From Microglena sp. YARC (taxonomy: Eukaryota > Chlorophyta > Chlorophyceae > Chlamydomonadales > Chlamydomonadaceae), in the NCBI GenBank assembly GCA_022414725.1, contig CM039462.1:19286368-19350367 (forward strand): DNA of 64,000 bases, written 5' to 3'. Shown here in pieces: positions 44,901 to 56,481 of this stretch; position 1 is the stretch's first letter, and each line of letters opens with the position of its first letter. The notes beneath the pieces were generated by a model, which saw only the letters and a program-made list of their open reading frames with translations, ran no database searches and had not been told where the DNA came from. A program made the translations under genes and the position numbers.

Positions 44901-47900
44901 AGGTGGTGGTGGTGGTAGGTGGTGGTGGTGGTAGGTGGTGGTGGTAGGTGGTGGTGGTGGTAGGTGTGGGTGAGGTGGTAGGTGGTGTGGGTTTGTAGGT
45001 GGTGGTGGTGGGTAGGTCTGGTTGGAGGGGTGGTGGTGGTGGTTTGGGTAGGTGGTGGTGGTTGGTGGTATGGTGGTGCGTGGTGGTAGGTGGTGGTGGT
45101 GGTAGGGTGGTGGTGGTAGGTGGTGGTGGTAGGTGGTCTGTTAGTGGTAGTTGTGTGGTTAGGTGGTTGGGTGGTAGGTGGTGGTTGGTGGTAGTGGTTG
45201 TAGGTGGTAGTGTTGTGGTGGTAGGTGGTGGGTGGTTGTGGTTGTGGTGGTAGTGTAGTTTGGTGGTAGGTGTGTGGTGGTAAGGTGGTAGTGGTGGTAG
45301 GTGGTTGTGGTGGTTAGGTGGTTGTGGTGGTAGCGTGGTTGTGGTGGTAGGTGGTTGTGGTGGTGGTGTTGTGGTGTGTAGGGTTGTGGGTGGTAGTCCG
45401 TGGAGGGTGGTGGTGGGTAGGGGGGTGGAAGGGTGTGTGGTAGGTGTGTGGGTGGTAGGTGGTTGTGGTGGTGGTTTGTGGTGGTAGGTGGTTGTGGTGG
45501 AGGTGGTGTGGTTGGTAGTGGTTGTGGTGGTAGGTGGTTGGTGTGGTAGGTGGTTGGTGTGGTAGGTGGTGTGTGTCGGTGGGGTGCGGTGGTGGTTAGG
45601 TGGTGGTGGTGGTAGGTGGTGGTGGTGGTAAGGGTGGTGGTGGTGGTAGGTGGTGGTGGTGGTAGGTGGTGGTGGTGGTGGTAGGTGGTGTGGTGGTAGG
45701 TGGTGGTGGTGGTAGGTGGTGGTGGTGGTGGTAAGGTGGTGGTGGGTGGTGGTAAGGCTGTTTAGGTATGTGCGTGGTAGGTGGTGGGTGGTGGTTGTGT
45801 GGTAAGGTGGTGGTGGGTGGTGGTAGGGGTCGGTGCTTGGTGGTGGTAGGGGTGGGTGGGAGTGGTGGTGGTGGTAGGTGGTGGTGGTGGTGGAAGGTGT
45901 GGGGTGGGGGTTGTAAAGGGCGGCTTCGCCGGAGCTGATATAATAGTGGTAACGACGGCGCAGAGCTGATTCAAGTGAGCTGGCATGGTACGGGAGGATG
46001 AGGTGTGGGCACGGTGTGAATTGCGCGGTGTGAAGGTTCGGTAGGTAGAAGAGGTGGTGTAGATGTGTGCCGCGGGCTGTTGGAGAAGTCTGATGCTGTG
46101 TCTAGGGAGGTCGCAGATGGTAATTGTGGTGTGGGTGGTAGGTGTGGTGGGGGGGTTTGGTGGAGGTGTGGTCGTGGTGGTGGTGGTGGTGGTGGTAGGG
46201 GTTGGTGGGTGGTGGTAGGTGTGGTGGTGAGTGGTGGTGGTGGTGGTAAGGTGGTAGGTTGGTGGTAGTGGTGGTGTGGTGGTAGGTGGTGGTGGTGGTG
46301 GTGGTGGTGGTGTGGTTGGTAGGTGGTGGTGGTGGTGGTAGGTGGTGGTGGGTGGTGGTTAAGGTGGTAGGAGGTGGTGGTGGTGGTAGTGGTGGTGGTG
46401 GGTAGGTTGTGTGTAGTGGTGGTGGTTGGTGGTAGGTGGTGGGGTGGTGGTGGTGGTTGGTTGGTGGTAGGTGGGTGGTGGTGGTGGTGGTGGTGGTGGT
46501 GGGTAGGTGGTGGTGGTGATGGTAGGTGGTGGTTGTGGTGGTAGGTGTAGGTGGTGGTGGTAGGTGGTGGTGGTGGGTGGTAGGTGGGGTGGTGGTGGTA
46601 GGGTGTGGTGGTGGGTGGAGGTGTGGTGGTTAGGTTGTAGTGGTGGTGGTGGTGGTGGTGTGTGGTGGTGGTGGTAGGTGGGTAGGTGGTGGTGGTAGGT
46701 GGGTCGGTGGTGGTGGTAGGTGTGGTGGGTAGGTGGGTTAGGGTTGGTGGTGATGGTGGTGGTGTGGTGGTGGTGTGTGGTAGGTAGGTGGATGGTGGTG
46801 GTGGGTGGTAGGTGGTGGTGTCGGATGTGGTGGTGGGTGGTGGGTAGTAGGTGGTGGGTGGTGTAGTGGGGTGGTGTAGGTGGTAGGTCCGGTGGTAGGT
46901 GTTTGGGGGTAGGTGGTAGGTGGTGGTGGTGGTAAGGTGTGGTAGGTGCGTGGTGGGTGGTGGTAGGTGGTGGTGAGGTTGGTGGTAGGTGGTGGTGGTT
47001 TGGTGGTGGTAGGGTGGTGGTGTGGATGAGTAGGTGGTGGTGGTGGTGGTGGTAGGTGGTGGTGGTGGTGGTAGGTGGATGGTGGTGGTGGGTGGTAGGT
47101 GGTTGGTGGTGGTGGTGGTGTAGGTGGTGGTAGGTGGTTGTAGGTGGTAAGTGGTTGTGGTGTGGTAGTGGTGGTGGGTGGTAGTAGGTGGTGGTGGTGG
47201 TAGGTGGTGGTGGTGGTAGGTGGTGGTGGTGGTAGGTGGATGGTGGTGGTGGTAGGTGGTGGTGGTGTAGGGTTGGGGTGGGTGGTAGTGGTGGTGTGGT
47301 AGGTGGGTATGGTGGGTGGTTTGCGTACTTGCTATGTGGGTTTCACAGTGGTGGTGGTAGTGTGGTGGTGTGGTTGGCACGGGATACAGGTGGTGGCTAG
47401 GTGGTAGGTGATGTGGTGGTGGTGGGTAGGTTGGTTGGTGGTGGTGGCTAAGGTGGTGGTGGTGGTGGTAGGTGTGGTAGGTGGTGGTGGTGATGGTAGG
47501 TGGTGGTGGTGGTGGGTGGTGGTGGTGGTGGTGGGTAGGTGGTGGCGATGGTCGACAAGGTAGTGGTGGTGTGGTGGTAGGTGGTGGTGGTGGCTAGGTA
47601 GGTGGTGGTGATGGTGGTAGGTGGTGGTGGTGGTGGTAGTGCGGTAAGGTCGGGTGAGTGGTAGGTGGTGTGGTGGTCGGTTAGGTCCGGTGGTGTAGGT
47701 CGTTGGGTGGTGTGGGTGGTGGGTGTGGTAGGTGGTATGGTGGTGGTGCGTGCTGGTAGGTGGTGTGGTGGTGGTAGGTGGTGGTGTGGTGTGGTGTAGT
47801 GTGGTGTGGTTAGGTGGTAGGTGGTGGTGGGGTGGTAGGTTGGTGGGGTGTGGTCGGTGGGTAGGTGGTGCGTGGTGGTAGGTTGGTGTTGGTGGTGGTA

Positions 47901-50900
47901 GGTGGGGTGGTGGTGGTGGGTAGGTGGTGGTCGTGGTAGGTGGTCTGGTGGTTGGCTAGGTGGTGTGCGGTGGAGGTGGTGGTGGTGTTGTGTGGTGGTA
48001 GGTGGTGGTGGTGGTGGTAGGTGTAGTGGTGGTGGTATAGGTGGTGGTGGGGTGGTGGTGGTGGTAGGTGGTGGTAGGTGGTAGGTGGTGGTGGTGGTGG
48101 TGGTGGTGTGCTCAAGGTGGTAGGTGGTGTAGTGGGGTGCTGCGTACGGTTAGGTTGGTAGGTGGTGGTAAGGTGGTTAGGTGGTGGTAGGTGGTGGTGG
48201 TGGTGGTGTGCGGTAGGTGTGGTAGGTGGTAGGGTCGGTGGTGGTGGCTCGGTAGGTGGTGGTCGGTGGTGGGTGGTGTGGTGTAGGTGGTGGCTCGGTG
48301 GTGGTGGGTAGTGTGTAGGTGGTAGGTGGTGGTGGCTTGGATGTGTAGGGTTGTGGTGAGGTGGTGGTGGTGGTGGTAGGCGCTCATGGAGTGTTGGTGT
48401 TGGTGGTAGTGTCAGGGGCGAGTGCGGTGGTGAGGTGGTGTTGGTGTGAGTATGGTGGTTTGCGTGGTGGTAGGGTGGTGGTGGTGGTTGGTAGCGTAGG
48501 TGGTTACGCGCTCGTCGTACTAGAGTGGGTGGCTGGTGGTTTCGAGTGGTACAGGGTGGTTGTGGTGACTCCTGGTGTGGGTGGTACGCGTGAGTGCGTG
48601 GTGGTGGTTCAGGTTGGTGTCCGCCAGGGTAGACCGGTAGGCTTAGTCGTAGGTCGGTGGTGAGGCGTGGTGGGGATTGTGGTAGGTGGTGGTAGGTGGT
48701 GTTAGGTGTGGTAGTGGTAGGTGGTGGTGGTGGTGGTAGGTTGGATTGTCACATCACTCACATTTGGTGGTGGGTGTAGGTGTGGTGTGGTGGTTAGGTG
48801 GTTGGTGGTGCGTAAGGTGGTGGTGGTGGTAGTGGTGGTAGGTGGTGGTGGTGGTAGGTGGTGGTGGTTGTAGGTGGTGGTGGTAGGTGGTGGTGTGGGT
48901 AGGTGGTGGTGGTGGTAGTGGTGGTGGTGGTAGGTGGTGTGGTGGGCTTGGTGTGGTGGGTAGGTGGTGGATGGTAGGTGGTGGTGGTGGTAGGTGGTGC
49001 GGTTCGCACGTCGGGTGGTGTGGGGTGGTAGGAGGATGGTGGTGAGGTGGTGTGGTGGTAGATGGTGGTATCATGGGTAGGTAGTGTGGTTGAGTAGATG
49101 TTTGTAGGGGTGGTGTGGTAGGGTGTAGTGGTTAAGGTGGGTGGGTGGTGGTGAGTAGGTGTGTGGTGGTGGAGGTGGTGGTGGTGGTAAGGTGGGGTGG
49201 TGGTAGGTGGTGGTGGTGGCACTGGTGGTGGTTGGTGAGGGTGGTGGGGTGGTACGCGTTGGTGGTGGTAGGTGCTGGTGGTCATTAAGGTTCAACTGCA
49301 CGTTCGCGAGGTAGGTGGTGGTTGTAGGTTCACTGTGGTGGCATTGGTAGTGGTTCGACTGGGTCGGTGGTTGGTAGTGGTGGTTGGTGGTAGTGGTGGT
49401 GTTATGTGGTTGGTGGGAAGGTGGTACGTGGTAGTATCTACACATGTGTGGTTGTAGGATCATGGTGTGCTTGGCATGGTGTGGGGTTAGCGTAAGGTTG
49501 GGGTTGTGGTAGGTGTGGGTGGTGGTAGGTGTGATGTGGTGGTGGTGGGTGGGTGGTGGGTGGGTGGTGGTAGGTGTGGGGCTGGTGGTCGACGTGGTTG
49601 GTGGTGGTGGTGCGTTAGGACACGCACTTAAGTCTTTCCGAGCCCGTCGTGGCAGTCGGTCAGTTGAGGGGTGTAGTAGTAGTCGAGTACGAGCAAGGTT
49701 GCACCACACACTGCACGTTCGCGTAGTAGGTTCAGCTGGTGGTAGTGACTGGTAGGGGCTTGGTCAGTAGTGGTTAGTGGTGGTGGTGGTAGGGCATACG
49801 GTAGCGGAGTGTGGGTGGTGGTAGGTATGGTAGTAGTAAGGTGGCTAGTCTGCGGCAGGCTGGTGAATAAGGTGGTAGGTGGGTGGTATGGTAGGTGGTG
49901 ATTGGGGTGTAAAGGAGTGGCTAGTGTCGGTAAGACGTGTGGTGCTGCCCCACGTGGTGGGTGGTTGGATCAAACACGAGGAACTCGCCGGTGGGGTGGT
50001 TACGATGCTCAGAGTGGATACGCTAGTGGAAGGTGCACTAGGCAACTGGTCGGTGATAAAGGCACATGTGGTGGTCTAGGGGCTGCCAGGTTGGTAGGTG
50101 GTGTTGTGGTAGGTGGTGGTGGTGGTAGGTTGGTAGGATAGGTGGGGTGTGAAAGTGGTAGTGCCTAGGAGGGTTGAAGGTGGGTGTGTGGTGGGGAGGT
50201 GGGTGGTGGGTGGGAGTAAGGATACAATGTGGTGGGTGTGTTGTGGCTCGGTGGTGGTAGGATTGACTGGTAGGGTGGTGAGGTGGTGGTGAAGGTGCGT
50301 GGTGGTAGGTGTGATGGGGCCCTGTTGTAACGCTGGTGGGGTGGTGGTGGTGGGTAGGTGGTGGTCGGTCACCGGTTAGGTGGTGTGTGGGGTAGGGGTG
50401 GGGCGTGTAGGTGCTTGTTGGTGGTGGTGGTGGTGTGCGTTGGCGGCTGGTGGTTGGTGGTGTGGGTAGGTGGTGGTCACTCTTTACGGGTCGGCTAATT
50501 TGCAGCGTCCGGTGGTGGGGCTTGCGCTCCTTCGGTCAGTGGCTTGGATGGTCGGTAGTCATGGGGTGGGTCACGTGGTTTGACGGTGGTCGGTTAGCGG
50601 ATCGCTGGTCAATCTGGTTGGTTGGTAGTTGCTGGTGTGAAGAAAGTCTGGGGGTGGTTCGGTGGTGGTGAGCCCTTCACATAGATCGCTCAACAGTTTA
50701 GGTCAACTTGAGACTAGTAGTAGGTAAGTAGTAGTAGTCAGCTAGTAAGTAGTCTGTAGTATTAGTAGTAGTATATATTAATATAATAATAATAATAATA
50801 GATAATAGCCCACCTCAGGGTTGAAGTCATTGACTTTCCTCGATCGCCCCTCAACATCATAAGTTCCCTAGAGCACTCTGCCGTCACCGAGCCGTCATAT

Positions 50901-52075
50901 CTCAACACCTCAGTATGCGCCAGCTCAACCCCTGCAAACAGAGTTGTAGACACAAGGTGTGGATTGATAGAATGCTTTCACTTGAATTGTTTATGATTGC
51001 GCCCTCAACATCACCCCTCTGCACCGCTTGCCGTATCTCAACACGCTCAGCTATGCTGCCCAGCTCAACCCCTGAACAGGAGTTGGTAGACACAAGGTAT
51101 GGATTGATAGGAATGCTTTCACTTGAATGATTGTTTATGATCGCGCCCTCAACGGTACACCGGTTTCTTCACCGCTTCCCGTATCTCAACACTCTCAGCT
51201 ATGCTGCTCTTCCACCGGCCACAACCACCCGATACACGACCCACCCACAACCTCCACCAACCACCTGACTTACAGATGGCGCTCTTCACGGCAGCCACCA
51301 ATTACCAACCACCCACTCTGAACTTTAAGATGGCCGCTCTCATGGTTGCCATTAACACACACCAACACCACACCCACCCACCACCCACCTGACTTCAGAT
51401 GGCGCTCTTCATGAGGCCACCCAACGCACCCAACACCAACCACCTGCCCTTCAGCTATGCTGCTCTTTCACGGGCCACAACTCTACACCCACCAACCTCC
51501 TGACTTCAGACGGCGCTCTTCCAGGCCACCAACCACCCAACAGCGCCCACATCAACCACCAACCACCCACACATCACCAACACACACCCACCAACCACCA
51601 CCTGACTCCAGACAGCGCTCTTCATGGGCCACCATCCACCCAACCAACCTCCACCGTACCTGGCTTGGTCCTGATTCCTTTCAAACCACCACCCACACAC
51701 ACACTGACTTCAGACGGCGCTCTTCACGGGCCACCAACCACCCAACACCCAACACCACACCCACCAACCACCACCTGACCTCAGATGGCACTCTTAACGT
51801 GCCACCAGCACTCAAACCACCCACCCACCACCTTTACCTGGCGTACTAACGGTCCCAGATTCCTTCTCAAACATTTGTGCAGCATCAGCGTAGCCCTGCA
51901 TGTGTGTATGTATGTATGTATGTATGTATGTATGTATGTATGTATGTATGTATGTATGTATGTATGTATGTATGTATGATGTATGTATGTAATGTACTGT
52001 TATGTATGTATATGTATGTATGTATGTACCCTGTATGTATGTATGTATGGTATGGTATGTATGTATGTATGTATG

Positions 52076-52106
<31 letters not shown>

Positions 52107-55100
52107 TGTATGTATGTTATGGTATGTATGTAATGTATGTGTATGTATGTATGTATGTAATGTGTGTATGTATGTATGTATGTGTGTATGTAATGTATGT
52201 ATGTGTGTATGTATGTATGTATGTATGTATGTATGTGTGTATGTATGTATGTATGTATGTATGTATGTGTATGTATGTATGTATGTATGTATGTATGTAT
52301 GTGTTATGTATGTATGTATGTATGTATGTATGCATGTATGTATGTATGTATGTATGTATGTATGTATGTATGTATGTATGTGTGTAAGTATGTATGTATG
52401 TATGTATGTATGTATGTATGTATGTATGTATGTATGTATGTATGTATGAATGTATGTTACAGTCCAGGGCTAGGCCCAATAGGCTGAAATGGACTTGCCC
52501 ACCGTGACAGGAAGGGCTAAAAATAAAAGCATTGATGAACTGAACCCCAAACAATCCTTTTACTGACGGGGGCCCTGAGTTCTTGCTAAAGTGAGAATTT
52601 CATTCTACGATTATAATTTAATCGTCATCCCAAATGAGATGATAGTTCAAGTGTTCAATTCTTATCACATTTTAAATATTTATCACAAGCTGTTTCCATC
52701 CTTCAAAGGAATCAGGATTCATGACCAGCCTCATGCTGGAGTCTTTATCAACCAACTCAGGTTCAATTAAAAGTTTACCTGGTTGCACCGACGAGGGCCC
52801 AGCGTAGCCTGGCTAATCATGGGAATGCAATATAACGGGATTGAAAAAACATGAGAAGGAGTTGAATACGACACCCGCTTGGGTGAGAGAGCAGAGCTCT
52901 CATTGTGATGGGGGCCAAGACATTGTCAGATCGCGAAGCGCAAAGGGGGTACTGAGCGTAGAGCTAAGGGAGTACGTTTACCTGGTTGCACCATAAGGGC
53001 CCAGCGTAGCCTGGCTAACCACGGTAGAACAGCCCCTTTCAGTGATATACAATGGTCTAGTGGTAGATCAGATCGCTCGAGGATGAAGTCGGGGGTTCGA
53101 TTCCCCCTTCGGACGCTCTTGGCGTTGCAGGTCGTCGTCAACCGCGATGGTAGCTTGTCCAGTTGAGGTAGGAGACCGCTCCCCACCCGCGTACGACGGG
53201 CTCCCTTAACACCACGCCCCACCAGGCGTTATCATTACCTTTTGTATGGTAGAACGCAGCTCTGTTTTTATTTTTGGCTACGAGCAGCAGCTTCTAGGTA
53301 GCTCTCCTGGCTAGCAATCAGCGAAACCTAAAGCAACCTAGTGCACCTTGCAGCTGACATAATCAGCATTCTAGCGCTGCTGAAATTTGGGGGCCTAGCG
53401 GCAAGCTCAGGGAGCTGCCTAGAAGCTGCTGCTAGTAGCCCTGCGAATCATGGTAGATCGCAGCTGAGAGCATAGCGTTCCTTTTTCAGCTACGAGCAGC
53501 AGCTTCTAGGCTGCTCCCTGAGCCAGCCACTGGGCCAAGCCCCCAAGATGTCAACAGAATGTTGCGCTGCTCTTTTGTAGGAGTGGCAACTCCATTCGAA
53601 CTGAATCCTCAGTGCTGCTGGTTTGTTTCGGGAGACCCTACTCCCGGGCCGAAACTCCTTTCATAAAAACAAAAAAAGGAAATCTGGTTGTGTCAGTTTC
53701 AAGGTGTGAAGCATGAAACAACTGCACTGAGTTGTTTTTAAGGAAAGGAAAAGTTTAGGGTTTAACTTCTGAGTATGCAGAAAGATGCAGCTGCTTCCGG
53801 GGAGTTCATAGCCCCAAGCTTGGGCCTGTTTGGCCAATTTATTATATAGTTATGGCTTTTCTAGTGATTTCATGGAAGTAGCCCCCTTACACAAATGCTT
53901 GGGTGAAATTGTACCTTTACGTAGCACCATGGTGCTCCTAGCAGCCTTTCTGGTGCTACTAGCAGCTTTTGGGGAGCAAAGTGCCACCCGCAAAAGGCTC
54001 GAACGCAGCACTCCAAAACACCAAGGTACGTAATGCAGCACTTGCGCTGCAAGTTACACCTTGGAAACGTGGGTTTTTCTTTTCGTATTTTCACAGCAGC
54101 TTCTTGGCAGCTCCCTGAGCCGGCCACTGGGCTACACGGAACTATTTCAGCAGTTCTGGACAGCTGATTATGCCAGCTTCAAGATGCTCGAGGTAGAGCG
54201 CCAGGTCTGGCTGAATAGGCAGTCAGAGAAGCTGCCTAGAAGCTGCTGCTGGTAGCCGAAGTAAAAACACCGAAAGCAACCCCTGTGAATGGCTTTTCTG
54301 TGCCTCCCAAAGTAAGGGGTCGATGCTTCAGTTCGTGGGTGAAACCTCAGAAAATCCCAGAAACAATTCATTAATTTATTTATTAATTTATTTATGTATT
54401 TATTTATTTATTTATTTTTGAATCAGCATCTGGTTCATTTATTCATTATTTTATAAATTCATGCCCGATTCATGTATTTATTTCTTTATTTGTAAATCAG
54501 CATCCGGTTCCCACAATTTTGCAATCATAGTTTGATACAAGTAGCACAAGTAGCTAGAAGTAGCACCTTAAAGAACCCCCTGTGATTGACTTTACTGTGC
54601 CTACCAATTTAAGGGGTCGCTGCTTCAGTTCGTGGGTGAAACCTCAGAAATCCCAGAAAATAATTATTTTATTTATTTGTTTGTAAATCAGCATCCGGTT
54701 CCCACTTTTTTTTCATTTTGTTTTGGTGTAAATCAGGATCCGGTTTCCACCATTTCCAAATCATACTAGAGTTTGATAAAAGTAGCACAAGTAGCACCTT
54801 CAAGAACCCCCTGTGATTGACTTAACTGTACCTAACAATTTAAGGGGTCGCTGCTTCAGTTCGTGGGTGAAGCCTCATAAAATCCCAGTAAATTATTCGT
54901 TTATTTATTAATTTGAAAATCAGCACCCGGTTCCCACCATTTTTTTCCATTTTTTTTTTTGCTTGTGAATCAAGACCCGGTTCCCACCATTTCCAATCAT
55001 AGTTTGATACAAGTAGCTACAAGAACCGCTACTGCTAACCGCTACACTAGTAGCTATACAAGTAGCTAAAAGAACCCCCTGGGATTGACTTTATTATGCC

Positions 55101-56222
55101 TCCCATGTTCAGGGGTTCGATGCTTCAATTCCTGGGTGAAACCTCAGAGAATCCACTTTTTTTTTACCGAAATTGTATGTATCAGTATTCGGCTCCCACC
55201 ATTCTTCAATAATAGTTTGATACCCCTGTGAATGCAGCTGAGCAGTTTTTTCTCTTCAAGTTTCTGTAGGTCAAGTTGTAGGTCAGATTTCTGTACTTCA
55301 AATTGTAGATAAGGTTTCTGTACTTCAAGTTGTAGGTCAGATTTCTGTACTTCAAGTTGTAAATCAGGTTTCTGAACTTCAAGTTTTAGGTCAGGTTTCT
55401 GTAGTTCAAGTTGTAGGTCAGGTGTCTGTATTTCAAGCTGTAGGTCAGGTTTGTGTAGGTCAGGAGTCTGTACTTCAAGTTGTACGTCAGGTCTCTGTAG
55501 GTCAAGTTTCTGTGGGTCAAGTTAGTTGGCCTACCCCTGGACGGTAACATGTGCACAGCTAACATATGCACAGCTACAATCAGCAGCTTCTAGACAGCTC
55601 CAACCTGCTCTCCAAGCTACCACACTCATGAACACGCTCATGCAGCAAGGCCAGCTAGGGCACTACATTTACACACATTAGGATTGCAAAAATAATGATC
55701 CCAGTAGCACGAACTCAGGGCCTCTGTCGGTAAAACGGTCGTTTGGGGTTCAATTCATCAGTGCTTTTCCTTTTTAGCCCCCCCTGATATCATGACAGGG
55801 CAAGTCCCTTTAGCCTATCTGGCTACCCCCTGCACTGTAACAACATGCGAACATGTAGCAAGGCAATCCAAGTCACTGCAATCATGATCATCAACATGAT
55901 AAATGAGCAGGGCCAGCTAGGGTTAACCACCATTTGTTTTTGCGATGCGTCGCCATTCCGCCGCTGCGTGGCGACGCATGGGTCCAGCTAAACTAGTCAG
56001 AAATGCCCCCCAACCCCCCCAGGCTCCGGCTTTGCGCTCCGTGGGATTCGGGAGCGCAGCGCACTAGGGTTGCACCGAGCTGCTCAATTAGTGACGCGTA
56101 GCAAAACAAAAGGGGGGGCTGACTCACCTCAGTTACCAAGAAGTTCATAACAAGCTTATTCAAGCTATCCTTGGGGATCTGCAGAGGGGGGGGGGGGGGG
56201 GGGGATTTCGCGCATGTGTGTT

Positions 56223-56287
<65 letters not shown>

Positions 56288-56297
56288 TTTGCGTGTG

Positions 56298-56336
<39 letters not shown>

Positions 56337-56364
56337 TGTTGTTTGTGTGTGTGTTTTTGGTGTG

Positions 56365-56395
<31 letters not shown>

Positions 56396-56423
56396 TGTGG
56401 TGTGGTGTGGTGTGTGTGTGTGT

Positions 56424-56481
<58 letters not shown>

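Noticed and set aside
44022..49709. Thr/His/Pro-rich frames up to 469 residues
   Set aside because: Artefacts of the GGT array.
50762..50953. Taking the uninterrupted frame through GID8 exon 4 (VELAHTEVLRYDG...) as the protein
   Set aside because: It does not match CTLH domains and its frame misses the conserved NDFNPE end and the phase of exon 5.
51877..52554. MYVCMYVC and HTYIHTYI frames
   Set aside because: Artefacts of the GTAT microsatellite tail of a SINE.
52715..52740. Second LisH start (MRLVMN) for GID8
   Set aside because: A much better LisH exon exists at 56128-56178 with correct splice sites; this resemblance is only a few residues.
53035..53110. Functional tRNA gene
   Set aside because: A and B boxes are good but the acceptor ends do not pair and no plausible anticodon stem forms; a second copy has the same non-tRNA 3' body, so it is a SINE.
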